Assembly: GCF_009856355.1 (NCBI RefSeq)
Contig: NZ_WMEW01000001.1
Coordinates: 434,001 to 498,000, forward strand
Direction of reading: 5' to 3'
Length of the DNA: 64,000 nt
From: Halobacillus litoralis
GTDB taxonomy: Bacteria; Bacillota; Bacilli; Bacillales; Halobacillaceae
Shown one piece after another: positions 1 to 9,685 of the stretch (position 1 is its first letter; each line of letters opens with the position of its first letter). Below the pieces are notes generated by a model. The model did no database searches, was not told the origin of the DNA, and worked only from the letters and a program-made list of their open reading frames with translations. A program made the translations under genes and the position numbers.

Positions 1-449
1 GATCCGCATACAGGGCAGATCGCGTTCAGTTTCGTCACACTCTCACTCAGAGCCATAAGGTCAGGCATCTTTCCAAAAGGTTCTCCCCTGAAGTCCGTAT
101 CCAAACCAGCGACGATGACGCGTATGCCTTTATCTGCAAGGCATTCGACTACTTCCACGATATGTTCGTCGAAAAACTGCACTTCGTCAATTCCTACAAC
201 ATCCATCTCATCCGTCACATGCTGCAGAATATCCAGCGAGTTCTTCACCGGCCGCGCCGTCACTGAAGTCCCATTATGGGAAACTACAGCATCTTCCTTA
301 TAACGGTCATCGATCGCAGGTTTGTACACGCGCACATTCAAGTTTCCAAAGGTCGCCCGTCTCACCCTGCGGATCAGCTCTTCTGATTTTCCACTGAACA
401 TGCTTCCGCAGATCAGTTCAACCCATCCGCTCTGTTTCATCACATACAC
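1..449 (-). CDS. tdk: Thymidine kinase (3' end cut by window)
   Basis: Phosphorylates thymidine to dTMP in the cytosolic pyrimidine salvage pathway. The visible 149 residues begin at a GTG (447-449) followed by YVMKQSGW, the usual Bacillus Tdk start. A Walker A loop GSMFSGKS lies at residues 15-22 and the DEVQFF motif at about 88-93, with the catalytic Glu89. The lasso region and most of the zinc ribbon lie outside the window, and only the first CPVC cysteine pair is visible. A GGAGAAGGGAG ribosome binding site precedes the start; an ATG three codons further in is a less likely alternative. It lies downstream of rpmE, separated by a hairpin terminator, as in B. subtilis. Confidence 0.95.
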   Translation of the reverse strand, partial: MYVMKQSGWVELICGSMFSGKSEELIRRVRRATFGNLNVRVYKPAIDDRYKEDAVVSHNGTSVTARPVKNSLDILQHVTDEMDVVGIDEVQFFDEHIVEVVECLADKGIRVIVAGLDTDFRGEPFGKMPDLMALSESVTKLNAICPVCG

Positions 450-652
450 GTCCACTGTCGCTCCCTTCTCCATCAATCAAGCTCAATCCAGCATAATTGT
501 TTCGTTTATCCTGTATCTCATCAAAAAAGAGCTTCCCCGGCAGCCCCGGATCCCACCGCGGCTCATTCACCAAGGACAGCTCCCTAATATTCATACTTCC
601 CCGGGAAACGGCTGTTCAGTCTAATGAACCCCTGTGTCCCGTATTTTTTGAC

Positions 653-695
653 AAAAAAACAGGCAAACCTTTGAGACAATTTGCCTGTTTTTGTT
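653..695. terminator. Terminator between rpmE and tdk
   Basis: AACAGGCAAA and TTTGCCTGTT form a 10-bp stem around a 12-nt loop. Runs of A on the left and T on the right make it look bidirectional. It would end the rho-independent minus-strand transcript of rpmE. Confidence 0.8.
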
Positions 696-735
696 CAAAA
701 TGATGATGTCCCCTTCCGTGGAAGGCGGATCATAA

Positions 736-981
736 TTATGAAAGGTTATATTTCTTCTTGAAGCGATCCACACGGCCGCCAGCTTTATCAGCTTTCTGCT
801 TACCTGTGTAGAACGGGTGGGACGCAGAACTAATCTCTACGCGGATCAATGGGTAAGTGTTGCCATCTTCCCACTCGATCGTTTCTTCAGAAGTCTTAGT
901 AGATCCTGTTAGAAACTTGAAATTAGAACTTGTGTCTAGGAATACAACTTTACGGTATTCTGGATGAATTCCTGATTTCAT
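736..981 (-). CDS. rpmE2: Ribosomal protein bL31, type B (zinc-independent)
   Basis: Component of the 50S subunit. The 81-residue product starts [10 protein letters not shown] and has no CxxC pair, which is the sequence signature of the type B (C-) paralogue. The protein contains no cysteine at all. The C-terminal part HPFYTGKQK followed by a basic tail is typical. An AAAGGAG site lies 9 nt before the ATG. In B. subtilis the gene beside rho encodes the zinc-binding form, and the type B copy (ytiA) is elsewhere under Zur control. Here the rho neighbour is type B. No Zur-like box was recognised upstream. Confidence 0.95.
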   Translation of the reverse strand: MKSGIHPEYRKVVFLDTSSNFKFLTGSTKTSEETIEWEDGNTYPLIRVEISSASHPFYTGKQKADKAGGRVDRFKKKYNLS

Positions 982-1186
982 GTTCTTCCACTCCTTTTTG
1001 CCCTGAATCCTTAAGAAACAGAGTTATTGTAAGAGCCGTCGAAGGTTCAACATACACCTTGTACTGAAACTCACATAGAAAGATTATAACAGGGGGGAGA
1101 CCCCAATGCAACAACCAGTTTTTATTAAATGACGGAGAAGATGATGCAGAAAGCGACGGGCCCTCCGAAAAACCCCGGTGGAGAGG

Positions 1187-2473
1187 TCAGCGGCGTGCCG
1201 GTGACGCTTTGCCTTTCATATCCTTATCCATGAGGTCGAAAAATTCGTCGTTGTTTTTCGAAGCACGGAGTCGACGGAGGAACCGGTCGGCAAAATCATG
1301 AGAATCAGACATCGTCTTCCGGATGGCCCAGATTTTGTCCAGATGGGTCTGTGGAAGAAGCAGCTCTTCTTTCCTTGTGCCGGAGCGTACAATATCAATG
1401 GCAGGGAAAATCCGGCGTTCCGCCAGGCTGCGGTCAAGGTGGAGTTCCATGTTCCCTGTTCCCTTGAACTCTTCATAAATGACATCATCCATCCGGGAGC
1501 CGGTGTCAACGAGGGCCGTAGCCAGGATTGTCAGACTTCCCCCCTCCTCGATGTTACGGGCAGCACCGAAGAAACGCTTCGGACGGTGGAAGGCAGCCGG
1601 ATCGATACCACCGGATAATGTCCGCCCGCTCGGTGGGATCACAAGGTTATACGCGCGGGCCAGACGGGTGATGCTGTCCATCAGCACGATCACATCACGC
1701 TTATGTTCCACAAGACGCATCGCCCGCTCCAGAACCAGCTCTGACACTTTAATATGATTTTCAGGAACCTCGTCAAATGTGGAACTGACTACATCCACAT
1801 CCGGAGCGACCGACCGTTCAATATCGGTGACTTCTTCCGGACGTTCATCGACTAACAGAATAATCAGCTTCGCGTCAGGATGATTGACGGAAATACTGTT
1901 CGCCATCTGCTTCAGAAGCATCGTTTTCCCTGCTTTTGGAGGAGCGACGATCAAACCACGCTGTCCATATCCCACTGGAGCCATCAAATCCATGATCCGT
2001 GTGGAAAGCTTTTTCGTTTCTGTTTCGAGCTTCATCTGTCTATCAGGATAAAGCGGTGTCAAAGCCGGGAAATGGACACGCTCTTTCGCAGAGTCCGGGT
2101 CCTCTCCGTTCACCGCGTCCACGTGAAGCAGACCGTAATACCTTTCGTTCTCTTTCGGCGGACGGACTTTACCGGACACCTTGTCTCCATTACGAAGGTC
2201 AAAACGACGGATCTGGGAAGCGGAGATGTAAATATCCTCGGCACTTGGAGAATAATTAATCGGACGCAGGAAGCCGAATCCTTCGGAAGGGATAATTTCC
2301 AGAATTCCATCCATAAACAAAAAGCCGTCTTTTTCTGCCTGTGCCTTCAGAATGGCAAAAATCAATTCACGCTTCGTAAGCTTTGCATAGTAGGAAACTT
2401 TATACTGCCTGGCTTTTGTATAAAGGTCCTTCAGGGTCAATGTTTCTAAATTGGAGATCGTTAAATCTGCCAC
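1187..2473 (-). CDS. rho: Transcription termination factor Rho
   Basis: Hexameric RNA-dependent ATPase that terminates transcription. The 428-residue length is normal. An N-terminal SAP-like helix bundle is followed by a cold-shock RNA-binding domain with GFGFLR at 65-70. The ATPase core has Walker A APPKAGKT at 177-184, a Walker B region around DVIVLMDSITRLARAY, and the Q/R-loops further on. The start is GTG (2471-2473) behind GGTGAT, an unusual SD that uses the 3' part of the anti-SD complement. It is a separate unit from murA, with its own sigma-A-like promoter and a leader of about 280 nt. Confidence 0.97.
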   Translation of the reverse strand: MADLTISNLETLTLKDLYTKARQYKVSYYAKLTKRELIFAILKAQAEKDGFLFMDGILEIIPSEGFGFLRPINYSPSAEDIYISASQIRRFDLRNGDKVSGKVRPPKENERYYGLLHVDAVNGEDPDSAKERVHFPALTPLYPDRQMKLETETKKLSTRIMDLMAPVGYGQRGLIVAPPKAGKTMLLKQMANSISVNHPDAKLIILLVDERPEEVTDIERSVAPDVDVVSSTFDEVPENHIKVSELVLERAMRLVEHKRDVIVLMDSITRLARAYNLVIPPSGRTLSGGIDPAAFHRPKRFFGAARNIEEGGSLTILATALVDTGSRMDDVIYEEFKGTGNMELHLDRSLAERRIFPAIDIVRSGTRKEELLLPQTHLDKIWAIRKTMSDSHDFADRFLRRLRASKNNDEFFDLMDKDMKGKASPARR

Positions 2474-2791
2474 GTAATCACCACTCTTTTCAATTCTTAT
2501 CGCTTGAATTCAGGTACCTGTCCCGCTTAAGGTCCAGGAATTCACGGGGTCACCATCTGCATCAATAGGCCCTTCCCGACCCTGAATGAAATCAAGGCCA
2601 TGATGGACCCGTTTTTTTATAGGTTCTCGGGATTAAATATGAACGGAGTCAACGACTTCTCAAAGTGAATACTTTCAAAGAAGAAAAAGGAGAAGTTAAG
2701 TGAAGTAAAAAAGAAGCCTAAAGAAGCAAGTGACATGAACCTTCTATTTATAAACAACATTCATTGTACTCCTGTCACTCATGAGTTTCAA
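2474..2791 (-). promoter_or_regulatory. rho promoter and long 5' leader
   Basis: TTGAAA (2786-2791) and TACAAT (2763-2768) are separated by exactly 17 nt, a good sigma-A promoter. It predicts a leader of about 280 nt before the rho GTG. The leader is known to be a control site in B. subtilis, where Rho represses its own gene by terminating there; that this happens here is inference. No gene is seen in this gap. An open frame of about 40 codons without a start codon lies near 2511-2630. Confidence 0.6.
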
Positions 2792-2822
2792 TGTTATTTT
2801 TTTCAGAAGGAGGTAAGGGAAT

Positions 2823-2857
2823 AGGAAAAGAAAAGGAAGCCGCCATACCCGGCTCCC
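2823..2857 (-). terminator. murA terminator
   Basis: On the minus strand GGGAGCCG and CGGCTTCC pair around a 7-nt loop and are followed by TTTTCTTTT. It separates the murA unit from rho. Confidence 0.65.
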
Positions 2858-2953
2858 TCTTCCCTTGTTTCCACCCGAAGCGTTTGCCGGACGAGGAATG
2901 TTGTCCGCCAGACACTTCAGAACGTCTCCCTTCCCATCAGAGGTACGGGAGAC

Positions 2954-4240
2954 TTAAGAATTTTGGAACTGTTCGATTTCTTCTTCCGACATTTCCTCGT
3001 ACCAGACGTCGGCGCCCAAATCAATCAGTTTGTTCGTGATATTCTCATACCCTCGTTCGATGTGATCCACGCCGGTAATTTCCGTAATCCCATCAGCCAT
3101 TAAGCCGGCAATCACCAGAGCTGCACCGGCTCTCAGATCTGTAGCTTTCACCTTGGCCCCCTGCAGTTTGGAAGGACCTGTTACAATGGCAGATCCTCCC
3201 TCCACCTTAATGGAGGCATTCATACGCCTGAGTTCGTCCACGTGCTTGAACCGGGCCTGGTAAATGGTATCCGTGACAACCCCCGTCCCCTGTGTCTGCG
3301 TGAGCAGGGAAGTGAACGGCTGTTGGAGGTCTGTGGCAAACCCGGGATAAACGAGTGTTTTTATATCGACACTCCGAAGCTGTTTTCCAGGCCGGACGTA
3401 CAACTGCTCATCATTTTCCTCAATGGTTACGCCCATTTCCCTGAGCTTGGCGAGCAGGGATTCCAGGTGCTGGGGAATGACGTTATCAATGACCATCCCG
3501 TCTCCCTGCGCAGCTGCCATGATGGTGTATGTGCCGGCTTCAATCCGGTCAGGAATGATCGTATGGAGGCATCCCTGAAGGTTCTGGACACCCTCAATAC
3601 GGATGACGTCCGTTCCAGCGCCTTTAATTTTAGCTCCCATACTTGTCAGCAGGGTGGCCACATCAATGATTTCCGGCTCTTTGGCGGCATTTTCGATCAC
3701 AGTCTTCCCTTTAGCCCTGACAGCAGCAAGCATAATGTTGATGGTTGCTCCGACGCTGACCACATCAAGATAAATACGCGCACCTCGGAGCTCCTTCGCT
3801 CTTAGATAAATGGCTCCCTGCTCATTCGTCACTTCTGCCCCGAGCGCTTCGAATCCCTTGATGTGCTGGTCGATCGGACGAGGACCGAGATGACAGCCGC
3901 CGGGAAGGCCGATGACAGCTTTATTAAACCTTCCGAGCATGGCTCCCATGAAATAATAGGAAGCCCGCAGCTTCTTCACTTTTCCGTTCGGAAGCGGCAT
4001 GTCCACCATGTTGGACGGATCGATATGTACGGTTCTTCCTTCCTTCGCCACCGTGCCACCGATCTCTTCCAGAAGATCAGCCAAAATACCAACATCCGAT
4101 ATATCCGGCAGGCCTTCAATCGTTACAGGAGATTCAGCCAGAATTGCAGCTGGGAGAAGAGCAACCGCACTGTTTTTGGCGCCGCTCACCCTCACCTCTC
4201 CCCGCAGCGGGGCCCCGCCTTTTACTAATAGTTTACGCAT
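2954..4240 (-). CDS. murA: UDP-N-acetylglucosamine 1-carboxyvinyltransferase (MurA2/MurZ type)
   Basis: First committed step of peptidoglycan synthesis: transfers enolpyruvate from PEP to UDP-GlcNAc in the cytosol. It is 428 residues long with the EPSP-synthase fold. The catalytic cysteine is Cys116 in [13 protein letters not shown], and GAKNSA with the conserved Lys22 is at 20-25. Its place beside fsa and fbaA matches the second B. subtilis paralogue (murAB/murZ) rather than the essential murAA near atp genes, so a second copy is expected elsewhere. glpX, which usually follows in B. subtilis, is missing. Confidence 0.95.
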   Translation of the reverse strand: MRKLLVKGGAPLRGEVRVSGAKNSAVALLPAAILAESPVTIEGLPDISDVGILADLLEEIGGTVAKEGRTVHIDPSNMVDMPLPNGKVKKLRASYYFMGAMLGRFNKAVIGLPGGCHLGPRPIDQHIKGFEALGAEVTNEQGAIYLRAKELRGARIYLDVVSVGATINIMLAAVRAKGKTVIENAAKEPEIIDVATLLTSMGAKIKGAGTDVIRIEGVQNLQGCLHTIIPDRIEAGTYTIMAAAQGDGMVIDNVIPQHLESLLAKLREMGVTIEENDEQLYVRPGKQLRSVDIKTLVYPGFATDLQQPFTSLLTQTQGTGVVTDTIYQARFKHVDELRRMNASIKVEGGSAIVTGPSKLQGAKVKATDLRAGAALVIAGLMADGITEITGVDHIERGYENITNKLIDLGADVWYEEMSEEEIEQFQNS

Positions 4241-4306
4241 GTAAAACTCCTCGCTTTAAAGGTCAAGATTTTCTCTTATTATGTGCAATTTTTACCAAAT
4301 CACACA

Positions 4307-4948
4307 TTATTTTTGGTTATTCCAGTCACTCAGGAATTTTTCTATTCCCTGATCCGTCAAAGGGTGCTTCACTATTTGATTCAGAACTTTAAAAGGAACC
4401 GTTGCAATGTGCGCGCCATGCAGGGCCGCTTCAGTGATGTGAACGGGGTGGCGGACAGAGGCAGCGATGATTTCTGTATCAATTGCATGACGATCGAAGA
4501 TTTCCGAGATCTGAGCGACTAATTCCATGCCATTCTGACCAATATCATCGAGACGACCAAGAAACGGAGACACATAGGAGGCACCTGCTCTGGCTGCCAT
4601 CAACGCCTGGTTTGCTGAGAACACAAGGGTGACGTTTGTTTTGATATTCAGATCACTGAATGCCTTTACAGCTTTCAACCCTTCCATTGTCATGGGAACC
4701 TTTACCGTAATATTCGGCGCAATGGCTGCGAGTTCCTTCCCTTCCCGAATCATTCCTTCCGCGTCTTCAGAAATCACCTCAGCACTGACAGACCCGGCTA
4801 CTTCTGCCGTAATCTCTCTTAAACGGTCGTGGAAAGAAACCCCTTCCTTTGCAACAAGGCTCGGGTTTGTCGTCACACCTGCCAGAATGCCTAAAGCATT
4901 GGCTTCCCGGATATCCTCAATATTGGCTGTATCAATGAAAAATTTCAT
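4307..4948 (-). CDS. fsa: Fructose-6-phosphate aldolase / transaldolase-like protein
   Basis: TIM-barrel enzyme of the small transaldolase (FSA/TalC) family acting on sugar phosphates. The 213-residue protein starts MKFFIDTAN. The Schiff-base lysine is in NITVKVPMT, and the SPFLGRLDD and TVPFKVL motifs are present. The ATG at 4946-4948 is chosen because MKFFIDTAN is the family start and GGAGTGGAG sits just upstream. A GTG three codons earlier would overlap that site. Whether the main activity is transaldolase (as reported for B. subtilis YwjH) or fructose-6-phosphate cleavage cannot be read from sequence. Confidence 0.92.
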   Translation of the reverse strand: MKFFIDTANIEDIREANALGILAGVTTNPSLVAKEGVSFHDRLREITAEVAGSVSAEVISEDAEGMIREGKELAAIAPNITVKVPMTMEGLKAVKAFSDLNIKTNVTLVFSANQALMAARAGASYVSPFLGRLDDIGQNGMELVAQISEIFDRHAIDTEIIAASVRHPVHITEAALHGAHIATVPFKVLNQIVKHPLTDQGIEKFLSDWNNQK

Positions 4949-5027
4949 AATCTCCACTCCTCTTCCCTTTGTGATGGATGCTCAACCATGAAAATTGCCG
5001 AATGATTGCGTTTTCATACATGCTTAA

Positions 5028-5059
5028 AAGGAAACCGCTACAGAGGTAGCGGCTTCCTT
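5028..5059 (-). terminator. fbaA terminator-like hairpin
   Basis: AAGGAA-CCGCTA pairs with TAGCGG-TTCCTT with one mismatch and a 6-nt loop. The T-run after it on the minus strand is short, so read-through into fsa is likely. Confidence 0.55.
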
Positions 5060-5072
5060 TATACAGAGGTTC

Positions 5073-5936
5073 TTACGCTTGATTGGAAGAACCGAATTCA
5101 CGCATCTTGCCGATAACCGTTTCTTTGATAGCGTCACGGCCGGGTCCAAGATATTTACGAGGGTCGTACTGTTCAGGCTGGTCAGCAAGAACTTGACGTA
5201 CGGCTTTCCCTTGTGCGATCTGGTTTTCAGTGTTCACGTTAATTTTAGCTGTACCGAAAGAAATAGCTTTCTTAATGTCAGCTGTAGGGATTCCTGTACC
5301 ACCGTGAAGAACAAGCGGCTTGTCTACAAGTCCCATGATTTCTTCCATGCGGTCAAAGCCAAGGTTTGGTTCACCTTTGTAAGGGCCGTGGACAGAACCA
5401 AGTGCCGGTGCAAATACGTCAACGTTTGTTTCGTCAACCAGTTGCTTACACTCGGAAGGAATAGCGTAGGCAGCTTCTGCATCGTCTACGATCAAGTCAT
5501 CTTCCTGACCACCTACACGGCCGAGTTCTGCTTCAACAGAAACACCGTGGATGTGAGCAAGCTCAACCACTTTTCTCGTAACAGCGATGTTCTCTTCCAA
5601 TGGATCATGAGAAGCATCGATCATGACAGAAGTAAATCCGGCGTGGATCGCTTCTGCACATTTTTCAAAGCTGGAACCGTGGTCAAGGTGAATCGCAACC
5701 GGTACAGTGGTACCGTAGGATTTCATAAGTGCTTTCACCATGTCAACGACTACGTTGAAGCCGCCCATGTAACGTCCAGCACCTTCAGAAACACCAAGGA
5801 TGACCGGAGACTGCTCTTCTTCCGCAGCCTGCAGGATGGCCTGGGCATATTCTAGGTTATTAAGGTTGAACTGTCCTACACCGTAGCGTTCTTCCTTAGC
5901 TTTTTCTAGCATTTCTTTCATTGATACTAGTGGCAT
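5073..5936 (-). CDS. fbaA: Class II fructose-1,6-bisphosphate aldolase
   Basis: Zinc-dependent glycolytic and gluconeogenic aldolase in the cytosol. It has 287 residues. HLDHGSS carries the first metal ligands, EAELGRVGG the conserved glutamate, GSVHGPYKG and VLHGGTG the later histidine ligands, and INVNTENQ the phosphate-binding end. AAAGGAGG precedes the ATG. It stands between spo0F and fsa as in B. subtilis. Confidence 0.97.
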   Translation of the reverse strand: MPLVSMKEMLEKAKEERYGVGQFNLNNLEYAQAILQAAEEEQSPVILGVSEGAGRYMGGFNVVVDMVKALMKSYGTTVPVAIHLDHGSSFEKCAEAIHAGFTSVMIDASHDPLEENIAVTRKVVELAHIHGVSVEAELGRVGGQEDDLIVDDAEAAYAIPSECKQLVDETNVDVFAPALGSVHGPYKGEPNLGFDRMEEIMGLVDKPLVLHGGTGIPTADIKKAISFGTAKINVNTENQIAQGKAVRQVLADQPEQYDPRKYLGPGRDAIKETVIGKMREFGSSNQA

Positions 5937-6094
5937 GAAAGATATCCTCCTTTGAATAACGAACTTTCCCTATTCACAAGTCTGTTTCCATACGAAAACA
6001 CACCATGCAAGTTTGGTTACAGTAATAGAATACCAATACCCTTCTTATGGTGCAACATCAGGAGGATTATATAGCGCTTACATTAAGAAAAAAG

Positions 6095-6466
6095 TCATGA
6101 ACGGCTGTGGACAAGCGTTCCATTTACCATTTCCTTCAAATTATGGATGTCAAACGGTTTTGTTATGATATGGGTTACGAAATGGAAATCCATGTCCTTC
6201 CTTACTGATTCCTCTGAATCCCCCGTAATAATCATAACCGGAGAAGAATAATTCATTTCCTCCAGGAATTGAAGGACATCTCTCCCATGCATAACAGGAA
6301 GATTATAGTCCATGATGATAAGATCCAGGCTCTCTTCCTTTACCACCCGGCATGCTTCTTTTCCTGTTTTCGCTGAAATCGTCTCATGGCCTTCTGCTTT
6401 CAGGATTTCCTCAAGCAGCAGGCGGATCCCCGGTTGATCATCGACAATCAGGATTTTATTCGTCAT
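6095..6466 (-). CDS. spo0F: Sporulation phosphorelay response regulator Spo0F
   Basis: Single receiver domain that passes phosphate from sporulation kinases to Spo0B. The 123-residue protein has acidic residues DD at 9-10, the phosphorylated Asp53 in IMDYNLPV, switch Thr81 and Lys103 in TKPFDI. There is no output domain. The start MTNKILIVDD is chosen because GGGAGAAAGA precedes it; an ATG 11 codons upstream lacks family support. Position between pyrG and fbaA supports the identity. The stretch after beta-4 (GDSEESVRKDM) differs from B. subtilis Spo0F, so partner recognition may have drifted. Confidence 0.88.
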   Translation of the reverse strand: MTNKILIVDDQPGIRLLLEEILKAEGHETISAKTGKEACRVVKEESLDLIIMDYNLPVMHGRDVLQFLEEMNYSSPVMIITGDSEESVRKDMDFHFVTHIITKPFDIHNLKEMVNGTLVHSRS

Positions 6467-6513
6467 TCTTTCTCCCTCCCTTTCAAAGCTTGTGTGCATG
6501 TTCTCTCATTCCT

Positions 6514-6596
6514 TTAATTTCGAGGCGCCCCCTGTCATTTCCTGCATACAATTGGATCCATTGTCATATTTTCTGTAATTTTACTGGGATTCGACA
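6514..6596 (-). promoter_or_regulatory. Probable sigma-H promoter and 0A box of spo0F
   Basis: On the minus strand AGGAAAT (6537-6543) and GAAATT (6516-6521) are 15 nt apart, close to the sigma-H pattern RNAGGAWWT-N11-12-RNNGAAT. Upstream, TGTCGAA (6590-6596) is a perfect Spo0A box (TGNCGAA). In B. subtilis spo0F is also driven by sigma-H and controlled by Spo0A; the assignment here is by motif only. Confidence 0.5.
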
Positions 6597-6645
6597 CGAT
6601 CCTTTTCCATTACGGAAAGTATGCCTGCTTCCCATGTTTCTTCAA

Positions 6646-6690
6646 CAAAAAAAGGCCGCCGAGCTTTTCTCTCGACAGCCTTCTTTTTTT
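6646..6690 (-). terminator. pyrG terminator
   Basis: The stem AAGGC..CGAG / CTCG..GCCTT with a 7-nt loop has T-runs on both sides. On the minus strand it follows the pyrG stop and ends in GGCCTTTTTTT. Confidence 0.75.
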
Positions 6691-6715
6691 CGGAAATGAG
6701 TCTGCTTATCCGGAT

Positions 6716-8350
<1,635 letters not shown>

Positions 8351-8395
8351 TTAGTTATTTACTAAAGCTTCAATTTGATAAGGGGATATAAAAAC

Positions 8396-8428
8396 AAAAA
8401 ACGCTCCCCGTCATTGCCGGGGAGCGTT
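8396..8428 (-). terminator. pyrG leader attenuator hairpin
   Basis: ACGCTCCCCG (8401-8410) pairs perfectly with CGGGGAGCGT (8418-8427) around 7 nt. On the minus strand it runs straight into six Ts before pyrG. The 5' arm of the transcript contains CUCCCC, which a stretch of extra Gs at the transcript start could mask. Confidence 0.85.
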
Positions 8429-8457
8429 CGGATTCCGTTCAAGGAAATTAAAGAGCC

Positions 8458-8494
8458 CAAATAAGATTTTACTGATATGACTTTTGAAAGTCAA
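8458..8494 (-). promoter_or_regulatory. pyrG promoter with GGGCTC start for CTP-sensed slippage
   Basis: TTGACT (8489-8494), a 17-nt spacer and TAAAAT (8466-8471) place the start 7 nt on at GGGCTC (8458-8453). In B. subtilis pyrG, transcripts begin GGGC. When CTP is low the polymerase adds extra Gs that pair with the terminator arm and allow read-through (work of Turnbough and Switzer). All parts are present here in the right order. Confidence 0.8.
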
Positions 8495-8499
8495 CCTTC

Positions 8500-9036
8500 T
8501 TATTTATCTTCGTCGTCATCTCCAACGAAGCTGAGATCATCTTCCACCATTTCTTCCTCTTCCTCATCCAGGTCATCATCTTCATAATCACCATCGTAAT
8601 CATCGTCATCATCAAGGTCAAGGTCTTCATCGGTAAGTTCAAGATCATCTTCGAGATTTTCATCTTCGTCATTGTATTCATCTGCACCGAGCTCATCATC
8701 AAGCAGCTTGGAAGGTTTTTTCTTTTTCTTCTTCTTCTTTTTGCGTTTCTGAGGCAGGTTGGCGATTTCTTCTTCCATCTGCTCGACCGGGTACCACTTC
8801 TTCAAACCCCAGCGGTTCGTTCCGATCGTCATGAAACGGCCGTCAATGTTCATATCTGTGTAGAACTGGGCAATGTACTCTTCGTCCTGAGCTTCTGTGA
8901 AACCTTTCATTTTTGAAATCCGGTTAAAGATTTCATTAAAATCAATGGCTTCGCGCTCCTCTTCTAATATCAGGGTCGCCAGTTCGATCATGGAAATTTC
9001 TTCAATCTTCTGTGGGCTGAGTTCTTTTACGCTCAC
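8500..9036 (-). CDS. rpoE: RNA polymerase delta subunit
   Basis: Firmicutes-specific subunit that speeds RNA polymerase recycling. The 178 residues contain an N-terminal winged-helix (HARE-HTH) domain to about 90, with NRWGLKKWYP at its end. A run of lysines at about 98-107 follows, and the last 65 residues are almost entirely Asp and Glu. The GTG start follows AAAGGAG at 10 nt. The stop codon lies 6 nt from the pyrG -35 element. Confidence 0.96.
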   Translation of the reverse strand: MSVKELSPQKIEEISMIELATLILEEEREAIDFNEIFNRISKMKGFTEAQDEEYIAQFYTDMNIDGRFMTIGTNRWGLKKWYPVEQMEEEIANLPQKRKKKKKKKKKPSKLLDDELGADEYNDEDENLEDDLELTDEDLDLDDDDDYDGDYEDDDLDEEEEEMVEDDLSFVGDDDEDK

Positions 9037-9290
9037 GATTCAGCACTCCTTTATCTAGACAAAATAGAATTAATGACTTCATGGGCATACGAATCACATT
9101 TAATCATACCATCCATTATATGAGGTGCCTGTATAAAAATCAAATAGAGTCTGTCTCTTCTTTACTTTTCTAGCCAAAGCTGCATGAAAGTAAACCTTGT
9201 GCTCAAAAATAGAAAAACATAAGCCTTTGTGTTCCTGCTGATATCCTTTAAAATATAGGAGAGAATGCTCTATGTAAGGAGAGACGATTA

Positions 9291-9605
9291 ATGGAAAACC
9301 GCCCTTTCAACTGGACAGCCCTCATTCTGACTGCTGCTGCTCTTGGGATCTGGCTTTATTCAAGTTTCGGGATCATCCACTCCGAACACCTCGAGGAAGC
9401 AGAAGTAACGAAAAAGACCCATAATGATGAGGGTTATTATGTCACGATCGATGACAAGAAAGTATCTGTCAAGGATACGAGCACATGGATGCTCCTTGAA
9501 GAAGGAGGAACCTACAACATTACTTATGAATGGTACGGCATGAAAAAACCGTATGTGACAGAAGTGAACCAGGCCCACGATGACGATCAGGTGGGCGGCC
9601 ACTAA
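9291..9605 (+). CDS. Small membrane-anchored protein, function unknown
   Basis: A 104-residue product of no recognised family. One transmembrane helix (about 9-29) is preceded by a short polar N-terminus. The outside part carries a beta-rich segment ending PYVTEVNQ and an acidic His-containing tail (HDDDQVGGH). AAGGAGAG sits 8 nt before the ATG, and a strong terminator follows at once, so it looks like a real single-gene unit. It is divergent from rpoE and convergent with icmF. Confidence 0.7.
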   Translation: MENRPFNWTALILTAAALGIWLYSSFGIIHSEHLEEAEVTKKTHNDEGYYVTIDDKKVSVKDTSTWMLLEEGGTYNITYEWYGMKKPYVTEVNQAHDDDQVGGH

Positions 9606-9626
9606 AAGAAACACTTAAAACCATGC

Positions 9627-9670
9627 AAAACCCGTCCTGTGATTGGAATGGTCCTCACAGGACGGGTTTT
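9627..9670. terminator. Bidirectional terminator between the small membrane gene and icmF
   Basis: AAAACCCGTCCTGTG and CACAGGACGGGTTTT form a perfect 15-bp stem with a 14-nt loop. A and T runs make it usable in both directions for the two convergent genes. Confidence 0.9.
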
Positions 9671-9685
9671 CATTGTTAAGGGAAC

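Noticed and set aside
9037-9290. Search for a small gene between rpoE and the 104-aa gene
   Set aside because: Only promoter-like AT-rich sequence and no frame with a ribosome binding site.
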